Assembly (NCBI GenBank): GCA_964383365.1
Contig: CAYLHF010000017.1
Location: 1 to 64,000 of the forward strand
Origin: CAYLHF01 sp964383365
GTDB taxonomy: Bacteria > Bacteroidota > Rhodothermia > Rhodothermales > UBA10348
Length of the DNA: 64,000 nucleotides
Direction of reading: 5' to 3'
The notes beneath the pieces were generated by a model that searched no databases, was not told the origin of the DNA, and was given only the letters and a program-made list of their open reading frames with translations. Positions 24,490 to 34,300 of the stretch are shown here, one piece after another. The position numbers and the translations under genes were made by a program. Numbering within the stretch: position 1 is the first letter of the stretch; every line of letters starts with the position of its first letter.

Positions 24490-24587
24490 GAATTAGAATT
24501 TCGGTTGAGTGATGAGTTATCTTACGCGACCGCACGGCACCTGAGGAGGCGCCATAATACGTCAGAAAAACCATTGTATGCGACGGT

Positions 24588-25544
24588 ATGAAAATTACCG
24601 AGTTATTGGAATCTACGAAGAATCCGCAGATCAGCTATGAGATTATTCCGCCCAAACGCGGAGGCTCGGTTCGTCAGATTATGGAAATTGTCGAGGCGTT
24701 GATAGAGTACGAGCCTTCCTATATCGACGTAACGTCTCATTCTGCCCAGATTTACTACGAGGAACAGAGCGATGGAAGTTGGCGACGACACGTAAAGAGA
24801 AAACGTCCCGGAACCCTCGGCATGTGTGCGGCCATCAAGAGCCGGTTCGGAATCGAAGCGGTTCCGCACTTGCTCTGCAAAGGATTCACCCGGGAGGAGA
24901 GCGAAGATGCGCTCATAGAACTGAATTATCTCGGTCTTCAGAACGTGATGGCGCTACGCGGAGATGATTCCGGATATAGAAAACCTTTACGTGGAGAACG
25001 GACCACCAACGAGTATGCCATAGATCTGGTCAGGCAGATTAGTGCCATGAACGCGGGCTCCTACCTGGAAGATCTGATGGACGCGGAGTCTACTGATTTC
25101 TGCGTCGGAGTGGCCGGATATCCCGAAAAGCATTTCGAGGCCCCAAACCTGACCTGGGATATTCTGAACTTGAAGAGAAAGGTCGATGCCGGAGCAGGTT
25201 ATATAACGACACAGATGTTTTTCGAGAACGCGCACTATTTTGCGTTCGTCGATAGGTGTAGGGAGGTAGGAATCACGGTTCCGATTATCCCGGGCATCAA
25301 AGTAATGACTAATCGCCGGCAACTTCAGATGTTGCCGAGCCGTTTTCACGTCCAGATTCCGGAGGCTCTCGCAGCAGAAGTTGATGCTGCGTCAGATGAT
25401 CAGGTCGCCGCTATCGGAGTGGAGTGGGCGCGGAAACAGAGCGAAGAACTGCTGGGAAGCGGGGTAAAAAATCTCCACTTCTATATCCTCCAGAACCCGA
25501 CATTTGTGTCAGATGTCGTGAGCCACCTGCGGAAAATAGCCTGA
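24588..25544 (+). CDS. metF: Methylenetetrahydrofolate reductase
   Basis: MetF reduces 5,10-methylene-THF to 5-methyl-THF with a flavin, supplying methyl groups for methionine synthesis. The 318-aa TIM-barrel protein has ISYEIIPPKRGGSV at the N-terminus with the catalytic-type Glu, DVTSHSAQ, HLLCKGFTREE, LNYLGLQNVMALRGDDSG, FCVGVAGYPEKHFEAPN, DAGAGYITTQMFFEN and PIIPGIKVMTNRRQL. Length is close to the usual 290-320. It stands alone, divergent from the nucleosidase-like gene, and faces ybeY. No cobalamin or SAM riboswitch could be recognised in the 98-nt upstream gap. Confidence 0.96.
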   Translation: MKITELLESTKNPQISYEIIPPKRGGSVRQIMEIVEALIEYEPSYIDVTSHSAQIYYEEQSDGSWRRHVKRKRPGTLGMCAAIKSRFGIEAVPHLLCKGFTREESEDALIELNYLGLQNVMALRGDDSGYRKPLRGERTTNEYAIDLVRQISAMNAGSYLEDLMDAESTDFCVGVAGYPEKHFEAPNLTWDILNLKRKVDAGAGYITTQMFFENAHYFAFVDRCREVGITVPIIPGIKVMTNRRQLQMLPSRFHVQIPEALAAEVDAASDDQVAAIGVEWARKQSEELLGSGVKNLHFYILQNPTFVSDVVSHLRKIA

Positions 25545-25600
25545 CGCTTTGCGTGTTTTCCTCTTGGAGGGTGTCCCAGTTGCTGCGGAATGAATGGCCA

Positions 25601-26041
25601 CTACAGCTCATTCAGGTAACGATCTTCGAGTCGTCTCATCACCGCTCTTTTTTCTGCTGTATCGTCGTCGTACCCGGCAAGATGAAGGAGACCGTGGACT
25701 ACGTAACGGGCTACTTCTTCTTCGGCGGTCACGTTGAATTCCTGACATCGCTCCCGAGCGGTCTCCATATCTACATATACCTCTCCCTCGATTCCTTTTT
25801 CTGAACTATCCAACAGGAAGGAGAGAACATCGGTATTATAGTCGTGGCCCAGAAATTCAACATTCAGTGAACGAAGCCGTTCATGGCAGGTGAGAACGAT
25901 TCCGACAGACGACCCCGCGATGTTCTCGCCCGTCAGGACACGTTCAGACAGTTGTAGCAGATCGTCTTCATCGAGTTCGATTTCGTTGTCCTCGTAGCAT
26001 GCATCGATAGAGACTGAAATATCACAGCGACTGGAATCCAT
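25601..26041 (-). CDS. ybeY: Endoribonuclease YbeY, 16S rRNA maturation
   Basis: YbeY is a zinc-dependent RNase used in 16S rRNA 3'-end maturation and ribosome quality control. The 146-aa protein has the DYNTDVLSFLLD region and the metal motif HGLLHLAGYDDD. His116 and His120 are followed by Asp126 where most bacteria have the third His. Bacteroidota YbeY also often has Asp here, so this is a lineage trait rather than a defect. The C-terminus MRRLEDRYLNEL is typical. It converges with metF and precedes no obvious partner; the unknown gene at 26090 lies upstream on the same strand. Confidence 0.93.
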   Translation of the reverse strand: MDSSRCDISVSIDACYEDNEIELDEDDLLQLSERVLTGENIAGSSVGIVLTCHERLRSLNVEFLGHDYNTDVLSFLLDSSEKGIEGEVYVDMETARERCQEFNVTAEEEVARYVVHGLLHLAGYDDDTAEKRAVMRRLEDRYLNEL

Positions 26042-26089
26042 ATCGAAGGCCCCGACCTCGAACCTGACAGCAGGTTTCGGTGAATTGAC

Positions 26090-26545
26090 CTAGCCAAGGT
26101 CGTCGAACAATTCCTCTGTAACCGAGAGTGCTACGCTACTCATAATCAATTCCGGCGGGAGTTGCGTGAAATCAGTAGAAAACAGTCGCGTATCTACGTT
26201 CGCATACAGGGAACAGCCGGCCTCCCTTTCAACGACCAGTCCATTAGCAGCGGTACCGGTTTTTGCTACGAAAATCACCTCTCCCAACTCCTTGCTCGCA
26301 AGAAAACCCGTACACATCTGGAGTTGAAGGAACGAACTCGCAGCATAGACAGAGATCAGATTTGCATATCCACTCACATCAATCTCTACCGGTACTTCGA
26401 CATGAGAATGGATCTCCAACGTAATTCGCCTTCCGCTTTTTTTATGCGACAATTCGAATCGGGACATATCACCATGTCTCGTCGATGATACACCGAGTAC
26501 ACTTTCGATACGTTCGATATCTGCATCCGAGAATGAGAACGCCAT
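26090..26545 (-). CDS. Hypothetical protein upstream of ybeY
   Basis: A 151-aa soluble protein that I do not recognise. It has no signal peptide or membrane helix. The predicted pattern alternates short helices and strands: MAFSFSDADIERIESVLGV helix, then RITLEIHSHVEVPVEIDV strand-rich, and a hydrophobic middle (ANLISVYAASSFLQLQMCTGF). KTGTAANGLVVEREAGCSLYANVD follows and then an acidic C-terminal helix (SVALSVTEELFDDLG). Composition matches its neighbours, so it is probably a native gene. It lies 48 nt upstream of ybeY and may be co-transcribed. Confidence 0.65.
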   Translation of the reverse strand: MAFSFSDADIERIESVLGVSSTRHGDMSRFELSHKKSGRRITLEIHSHVEVPVEIDVSGYANLISVYAASSFLQLQMCTGFLASKELGEVIFVAKTGTAANGLVVEREAGCSLYANVDTRLFSTDFTQLPPELIMSSVALSVTEELFDDLG

Positions 26546-26787
26546 TCTAACCTTCTATCCTATTTTTACAAACAATATTCGCTCAAAGCATCAGGTCTCG
26601 GACCGGAAAGATAGCAGATGCCTCTTCCTAATACAAAGCGAACGCTACGTCGTCCGATAGCTTCCGGTGGTGGGCACGATTCGATCCCATCTCTATGCTG
26701 TCGGACCCGATCGCTATTTCAAATGAGCGTGCACTACCTTACGGATCGCGGGCCATCAGTTTCATTATTTTTGATCGAGTACACAGA

Positions 26788-27168
26788 ATGAATCGATCCT
26801 TCATCATCATAGGCGCTCTCGCAGCAGCATTATCTGTCGCCCTGGGTGCATTTGCCGCTCATGCGCTGAAAAATATTCTCGCGCCGGACCGGTTGGAGGT
26901 CTTTCAGACAGGCATTCGATATTTGATGTTTCATTCCCTGGGGCTGATCCTCTGCGGATCCCTGGCAGACGATCGGCTTTCACCAGGATGGCGACGATCC
27001 AGTGGATATTTCTTCATCCTGGGCATGGCGACGTTCAGCGGGAGCCTCGTGGCTCTGGGTCTTACAGGTATCCGATTGCTCGGAGCCGTAGCACCAATCG
27101 GTGGAATCGCATTTATTCTCGGGTGGCTGACACTTGCGGTTTCCGTGATCAGAGGCAACCGACAGTAG
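26788..27168 (+). CDS. DUF423 family membrane protein (YwdK-like)
   Basis: A 126-aa inner-membrane protein with four helices. The N-terminus SFIIIGALAAALSVALGAFAAHALKNIL, with the GAFAAHALK motif, then FQTGIRYLMFHSLGLILCG and GYFFILGMATFSGSLVALGLTG, are diagnostic of DUF423. The molecular role of the family is unknown. The frame is open from 26695, but ATG 26788 starts directly before the conserved N-terminal helix. The 242-nt stretch upstream (26546-26787) has no gene that I can support. Confidence 0.88.
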   Translation: MNRSFIIIGALAAALSVALGAFAAHALKNILAPDRLEVFQTGIRYLMFHSLGLILCGSLADDRLSPGWRRSSGYFFILGMATFSGSLVALGLTGIRLLGAVAPIGGIAFILGWLTLAVSVIRGNRQ

Positions 27169-27197
27169 GCCACGCTACAGAAAGCGAAACGGCCTGA

Positions 27198-27557
27198 TCA
27201 GGAAACTTCCTCCTCCTCAAAGAGGAGCGTGACACTCGGCAAAAGGGAATGCTCTTTCGCCAACATAAGTAGAACGGCAGCCGTTTCTTCTGCTGTATCG
27301 TAGCTGCCGACTTCCTTACTGTCCACGGCCAGGGCGTAACCGATATCATCGTCCTGGCCGGGTGTATACTCCTCCCATTCGACTCCTTCTTCGACGACAA
27401 AAATGTGATCTTCAGGGACGTAAGAGCCGATGTAGCGTTCCTGGGAGCGGTCCGCATCGATAAGACTCAGATTTCCGAGTGCTTCGTATTCATCGTCGTA
27501 GAATAGCGTCTCTGCAATGAGTCGCTGGGTGAAATCATCTGCACCGATAGTACCCAT
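27198..27557 (-). CDS. Hypothetical acidic protein downstream of lipB
   Basis: A 119-aa strongly acidic protein with no signal or membrane segment and no family I recognise. Asp and Glu are spread throughout, ending in LLFEEEEVS. A central DDDIGYALAVDSKEVGSYDTAEETAAVLLMLAKEHSL suggests a small alpha/beta fold. The frame is open to GTG 27596, but a strong GGAGG Shine-Dalgarno site (27564-27568 on the minus strand) stands 6 nt before ATG 27557, which decides the start. It lies downstream of lipB and sprA on the same strand, so it may be the last gene of that unit. Confidence 0.68.
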   Translation of the reverse strand: MGTIGADDFTQRLIAETLFYDDEYEALGNLSLIDADRSQERYIGSYVPEDHIFVVEEGVEWEEYTPGQDDDIGYALAVDSKEVGSYDTAEETAAVLLMLAKEHSLLPSVTLLFEEEEVS

Positions 27558-27563
27558 CACGAA

Positions 27564-27568
27564 CCTCC
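27564..27568 (-). promoter_or_regulatory. Shine-Dalgarno site that sets the start of the acidic hypothetical gene
   Basis: GGAGG on the minus strand lies 6 nt before ATG 27557. Many genes in this window have no such site, so this one is useful evidence for the inner start over GTG 27596. Confidence 0.6.
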
Positions 27569-27614
27569 GGGAAACACTGGACTGATTGACGGACACGGAA
27601 TACCAACGACCGAA

Positions 27615-28373
27615 CTATGAGGCCGCTGTGTCCGAAAGATACACCTGAAGAAACGCATCTGCTTCCTTCCGGTCAAGATTCGTCGTTTTCGAATCGAACA
27701 CATCGGCGAAATGGACCGCGAGTTTTTCTTCAACGATAACTTCCGATACGGTCTCCCTGAGCTCTTTCTGGAGCGAAGTCACCCCTCGGTCTGCGATACC
27801 ACAGGGGACGATCATGTCAAAATGGTCCAGATTCGTGTTCACGTTGAGTGCGAATCCGTGCATGGTGACCCAGCGACTACATCGAATTCCCATGGCGGAG
27901 ATCTTTCTTTCGGGTCCTCTCGAATCGGCAGGAATCCACACCCCGGTTCGTCCTTCGACGCGAGTGGTCTGCACGCCGTAATCTGAACAAGTTCGAATGA
28001 TGACTTCTTCCAGATCACGTAAATATCTATGGATATCCGTGTAGAACCTGTCGAGATCCAGAATGGGATAGCCTACAATTTGCCCCGGTCCGTGATAGGT
28101 GATATCACCTCCACGATCGATTGGGACAAATGAAGCTCCTTCGGCTTCCAGTCTCTCGTTGCTGGCAAGGAGATTCTTCCGGTCACCACTTTTTCCCAAC
28201 GTGAATACGGGCGGATGCTGGCACAAGAGGAGCACGTGATCGATAGCCCGGGATGGACGAGCTCTTTTGGCGGAAACCAGACGAGATTGTATTTTTCGTT
28301 GCAGTGTCCAGGCAGGTTCATACTGCATGACCCCCATATGACAGGTCACTATATGTTGACGTGAATCGGACAC
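27615..28373 (-). CDS. lipB: Octanoyl-[acyl-carrier-protein]:protein N-octanoyltransferase
   Basis: LipB moves octanoate from ACP to lipoyl domains, the first step of lipoate assembly. The 252-aa protein has HPPVFTLGKSGDRKNLL, the substrate loop RGGDITYHGPGQIVGYPILDL, GVWI, the catalytic-type Lys in ERKISAMGIRCSRWVTMHGFALNVN and the catalytic Cys in VPCGIADRGVTSL. It is 5 nt downstream of the sprA stop, so it is probably transcribed with sprA. lipA is not in the window. Confidence 0.95.
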   Translation of the reverse strand: MSDSRQHIVTCHMGVMQYEPAWTLQRKIQSRLVSAKRARPSRAIDHVLLLCQHPPVFTLGKSGDRKNLLASNERLEAEGASFVPIDRGGDITYHGPGQIVGYPILDLDRFYTDIHRYLRDLEEVIIRTCSDYGVQTTRVEGRTGVWIPADSRGPERKISAMGIRCSRWVTMHGFALNVNTNLDHFDMIVPCGIADRGVTSLQKELRETVSEVIVEEKLAVHFADVFDSKTTNLDRKEADAFLQVYLSDTAAS

Positions 28374-28378
28374 GGCAC

Positions 28379-31300
28379 CTAATTCGCTATCGAGACGCGA
28401 ATATTAAAGTTTCCCTGGATCATGGTGGCCGACGGCTGGCGGCTGTCTTCACTGTCGAATTTTTCGTACTTCAGCGTAAAGTCTGCCGATACCCGGTTAC
28501 TGAATTGATACGCGATTCTGGGTTGGATGGTCGTTCGAACGTGAGCCGTGACGAGGGAAATATTGTCTCCTGTCAGTGCGTCCGCCGTCACAAAGTCCGG
28601 GTCTGATATTGCGCTCTGCAGCGCTCTCCGAAGTCGAAGTCGCTGATCCCTGGTCGTCGCCCTGGCCAGCGTGAGGCTGAAGCTGATCCGGTTGTTCAAT
28701 TTCTTTCCACCGAACAGCGGCAACCGGAGTCCCGTTTTCTGCCACGTCATGTTCAGGGAGAATTCGTTGGTTCGATTCTCGCTGACCTCAAAATTACTCG
28801 TACTAAGCGAAAATGAGTTACTCCTGGACCACGACAGATTGGTCTGAAATTGCCCCTTCCACGTTATATCCATCCCAATCAGAGGAGAATACCGCTCATT
28901 GATTCTCACGTTTCCGGTCTGGAATTCGCGGACAGGGAATTCTATCTGGCGCGATCCCAGATCGAGTGTACGCAGCGAATCGTTATCACCGAACTGGGTA
29001 TTTGTGCTGTAGTCTGCGCTGTAATCAGCGTTGTATCCGTGTTTTAGAGTAAGATTCTTGACCAGAGCGCGAATAATAGGCCACTTTGACAGGCCGGTGT
29101 AATTTACCGTCCAACTGGGCTTCGGAAACGGGAGTAAGTTTCTACTGTCAAGCGTGTTGCCCCCACCGACAAAATTACTGCGGAAATCGTCGGTGACCGA
29201 TTCGTTGGTCAGAACCACTCTACCGTCTCGATTCTCGTCCCCCAGTCGTTCAGGGTCGTCCTCCGGAGATGCCGCGAGGTCTTCCGTATACGTCGCCAAC
29301 TGGGCCTGAAACAGGTCTATGTATGATGCCCCGAAGGCCCAGACAGACGATTTATTCGTACCTGATTGGGTAAGCGTCGTGTCTATCCCGATAATATTCT
29401 GGTCCAGATCGAGTGCGGGTCGGAAAGTAAAATTTTTGTCCTGTTGGAAATCGAGATTCCAGTTCAGATTGATCGAGAGGGACTTGGATGGATTGAGGGT
29501 CGTCCGGCCCTGAAACTTGTTGCCGTTGTTCAGGATGTCTGCCACCTGCAGGGAGGGGTCGATAAGCCGATCTGTAATATCGAATGTTCTGTCGAGCCCG
29601 AACCGATAGGCGGGAGACGCGCCGTGTCCGTTAAACGCGTCGATGAGGGAGAAGTGAGTCTCCACATCAGACACCGTGCCATCGTCGTTCAGGATTGGCG
29701 TACCCACATTCGTCGACGATGCACCTCTTGTGCCGTCATACGACAGCGTGAAATCCCTGATTCCTGTCGCGGCCAGTATCAACTGCCGGGCGAGAGAACC
29801 GAAATTTGGAAACGGAAGCCTGAATCCGCCACCAGACGATGATTCTTCTTCCTTGGCAGCCCCTATTCCCCGGGCATCATTTATACCTGGATTTTTCGGG
29901 GGCTCTACCTCTTTTTCAGGAGCGTCTTCAACGTCGTCTTGCTCGCCTGACACTTCCGGGTCATTCGTAACTGAGTCGTCTTTGTCCTTCACGTCCTCTG
30001 ATGCCGTCTCCTCTTTTTTACCGTCCTCCGCATTTTCTTCCTCCTTCTTCTTGAGGGCCTCTTCGGCTTCCTTCCTCATTCTCTCTTCCTGTTTTTCGGC
30101 CTCTCTGGCGGCCTTTCGCCTCTTCTTCTCTGCATCCCGAACCTTTCGCTCCCGGTCTCGATCGGATTCGTACTTCTTTTGCTTTTTCTCGATAGACTTG
30201 TAGAAGCCAAATTTTCTCCAGAACTCCTGTACGCGTACAGACATTCCAGCTCGGAAGGAGACCTGATTTCGAATATTGGCGCCGGTATTTCTACCTATGG
30301 GTCCGTTTTGCCAGTTGAAGATGGCCTGATAACTGATGTCCTGAAGCTGAATCCAATTCAGCGCCTTGATCCGGTTCAAGCGCGGTCGAAATGAAGCCGT
30401 GAATCGCTGGTCACTTTTCTCTGCCCTGGCAATCCCTCGTTCGGAAAGAAAATCGCTGATTACGTTGTTGGCTGACCGGACCTGCAGCGCTGACTGTTCG
30501 AATGCATTTGCCAGTTGCTCTTCGCTAAGTAAGCCTTGATCCTGAGCCTGGGCCAGCGAGACACCGGCGAGAAGCGTATCCGGTGTCACAACTGAAAAAA
30601 GAGTATCGACACCGGCCGCGTTGAGGCTCTGGGACGTATTCAGGTCGAACCCGAGATTGAGGAAGACAAACGGGCTGTACTGAAAAGCGAAATTCCTGGA
30701 ATGCGAAAACGTGTGTTTCTCTCGTGCAGGAAAACGCACCGAGAGAGGGACTGTCGACGTATCTCCCGGCGCAAGGATCGGGCGCTCCCGCGTTTCGGAG
30801 AAGTTTCGTGTGAACGTTGCCGACGAAGTAAAAGACTTCGGCATGTAGTTGAATTGAAGACTGCCAAGGGTCCCTCCAAGGAGAGGTATGGAACGAAGGA
30901 ACCAGAACGGGCTCAGCGTGCGGGTTTTTCTGGACGCGAATCGATAACTGAGGGTTGAGGACCAACGCCATGAATCATTCTGAAGCTGAGTCGGGCTACG
31001 GGACTCGGAATTGGAATGTGAGTAGGTAAGGCCAATACCGTCGATGGTATTTCGGAGAATGCGTGACCGGGAGTTACTCTTCCCGATTCGACCCGTGATC
31101 GAGCGGGTGAAAGAATGCGTCTGTGCCGACTGGGTGGCTTCCAGTTTTGCCGCCTCCTTTTCTGCAGGCTCCAGGTCAGTTCGTTCATCAATTTGTGAAA
31201 GCAGTTCTTCGAGTCGGACATCCCCACGGGTAGGCGAAAAGCGTGGGGTCGTCGTATTCGACTGGATCTGAACAGAGAGCGGAATTTTCCAATTGTAGCG

Positions 31301-34300
31301 TTCCGGAATCAATTTGTCCGCGTTGAACTCCGATGTCACACTCCAGTTATCGATATTATTCTGCTCTCTGTCTCCAAGACTGCTCGCGAGTGACCCGAAG
31401 CCATCTGTCTGGGTCCGAATATTGGTTTTTATCCTCGCTACATCTGCCAGTTTGATGTCGGCGTTGAATAGGGCAGCCCAGCCGTTAGTCTCGTCGTAGC
31501 CGGCTACCCGAAGTTCGTTGACCCAAACCGTTACATCTTCAAGAACGTCTTCAAACGCCGTACTGGTTGAGTCTGCTGCATTCCGGATCCCGATCACGAT
31601 GCTGTTGACTCGGCCCAGAGACGGAGTCCCGCGTATGGAAAGTCTCGTTCCCGGTGGTGCAAACGTCTCGGCGTCGGGAGCATCGGGCGTGCGGAGAGTA
31701 TCCGCGATCACATTGACAAATACACTGTCGGTAGGGAATGCCAGTCGGTCCCGGGCTACTTTGAGTTTATTCAGGGCACTGAGTTCAATATTCATCGAAT
31801 TCAGATCCTGGATAACCTCATTGAACGGCACGTTGGTCTGCCATAATTCGTCGGAAGAACCGGACGTTTCAGAGGAGGGAGAGAGCGGCTGTTCGTACTC
31901 GTAATAGTCATTGGTCTGGTTTGCACCCAGCCGGACAAAAAGTTTTACTTTGCCTCGTGCCACCTCCGGTGGGAGGGAGGAGATATCCACCCCGTCCATG
32001 GTTTTGCCCGACAGGTGGGCGAACATTCTGAGGTTCGAGTACTTGAGCAGATCGAGACCCTGATTCTGGGTCTTGAAAATGGCCCGCTGTCTACCCGGTT
32101 TCAGGTTTTCCACTCGAAGCACAAGGGCCTGTTCTCGCGCATTCTGGATCCCGCCGTTGGCGAGTCGCGTCTGGCTTACGACTGCCCCGGCCGGAGGAAT
32201 GTAGGTGTCGGCATTCTCCTCATTATTGATGCTGGAGATCGTGAGTTTCGTGTCTTCAGCTGCCGTTTCGAACGCATTTTCGCGTTCGGAAGCGACCTGT
32301 GGAGCTTTCTGCCACTGGCTTCCTACGAGCTCCAGCGTCGCAAATCGCATCGTGATGGGCACTTTGTGTCCGGTTGTCCAGATACGCATCGATTCGATGA
32401 GACTGAAATCCTGGATAGTGCCTACCTGGCGTGTAAATCGCTGTACCGGAATGCGCACCTGAAACCAACCTGTGCCTCTCCCGTCCCGATCTGTAATTTC
32501 ACCGACCACAAAATCGTCGACCATATCTGGTGCCGCAAGAGAGTCAAGGGCGCTCTTGCTCAGAGGTAATTCATACTGGAAATAACTGTTTTCCGTATCG
32601 ACTGTGGAGTTCAGATTTCGATCTTCCGAGTCCGGGAAACGTGAATTACCGCGACGGATCGACGTGTTATTCGCCAGCTTGTTTTGCGTCTCGAACGCAT
32701 TCAGTTCGTGACCGGCAAAATAGTGGGTGAAGTGCTGCTGAAAGGTGGCCGTATTCGGGAAGAGTTCGGCATTCCCGTAGAACTGTTCGTTTGCAAAATA
32801 GTGGTAGTCATCGCCGGACGGATCTGCCAGGGCCTTTGCCATTTCTGCTCGGTACTTCGGATCGCCGGAACCGGCGTCCAGGGAATTCAGGAAATCGGCG
32901 AAGTGATCCTGTTCGGTCGCAAATGGGGGGTAGTCTCCTCCGTACGATGCAAGACCGTCGAGTCCGAGATCTTCAGTACGTTGTGTCGCGTCATCTACAT
33001 CGACCACACTGTTTTGCGTAGCGTTCGGGGTACGACCCCACGTAAGGACGCTGGACTCGCCTATCGTTGCCATCGAGAGGCCATCTTCATTATTCAGCTT
33101 CTCGTCCGGGACGACATCCTCTGAAATGGACCCCAGATCTACATAAAGTTTTGCACTACGACCGGCATCCTGCTCCGCATTTTCAGCGAATGGACGGAAG
33201 ACAAACTCCACGAAATCGATGTTTTTCAGACTGAAATCAGTAAACCCTTCCGGCAGGCGCTGCGTCATGCCGCCCCACGTCTCCTGCGGATCATCCAGGA
33301 ATCCTCTCAGGTCTCGGGTATAATTGTAGGGCCCGCGAGCCGCCGGGTCGAAAAACAGGTCGAACGTTTCGAGCGATGGATCCAACTCTCCGCTCGCATC
33401 TCGATTAGGGAAGACTTCGTCGATTCGGAAAATCTTGATCGACTCACCGCTAAATGCCACGGTGGGGATTTCTCTGAGCATGTTGGCATTGATTCGGTAC
33501 CATGCAAACGAGCTTCTCCAGTTCGTCCGAAGCGAATCGGCTTCCGACCCCGGCCGAATGCCGAGACGATCGACGATGCCGATGGAGTCCGGGGGGGCGC
33601 TGAGCCCCCACGTTCCCGGCTGCATCAGAGAGAACGTATTTTCGAAGCCTTCGAAATCATCGATGTACGACGTGCCTTTCAATTCGTCGGTTGCAAAGTC
33701 GCGACCCTGCTTCTTGAGATCGCTACGTGTGCGATCAAAGGCAATGGTCTGTACCGTATTGGGCCGAAGCTGGGCGAATTCGCCGGTCAGCGCTATCTGG
33801 CTCGGTTCACGGGTCTGCAGGAGAGGAATGGCATCAATGGCCTGCGTCAGCCATCGAGGCTGCAACTTAACGTTTCCATCCACCCCCCAGATGGTATTCG
33901 AAATGGGCTCTTCACCGATACGAAACTTGTCGATCGGAGACTTCTGATTCATCTTCATCATGGTCGCCCCGAACGCAATCCGTTCGCTGGGACTGTAATC
34001 CAGACGAAGTCCGAGGAGCGTCTTCTTCTGAAGAGTGAACAGGGAATTCTGCTCGTAGTCGATGGCAATCTCTCTACCCGACGTGAGGAACGCCGGATTA
34101 ATGATGTTGACGGTCGCCCCCGTGTAGTCCACGATGAAGTCGGTGCCCTCCTGAAGTGGCGTTCCTCCGGAGGTGACCCGAACGGACCCCTGGACAAGAC
34201 CGGCGAATGCGTTCAGGTTGTAGAAACTCTTGACTGTACCCTTCGATGAGCCTCGAATCTGAAACACGTCGTGCTGGGAGTCTCTGCGGGCATTGGCCTT

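Noticed and set aside
24490..24587. Possible riboswitch before metF
   Set aside because: The region is too short, and no SAM or cobalamin aptamer motif was visible.
29676..30203. Ser/Phe-rich plus-strand frame of 175 codons
   Set aside because: It is the antisense of the Lys/Glu-rich SprA insertion; its biased composition follows from that.
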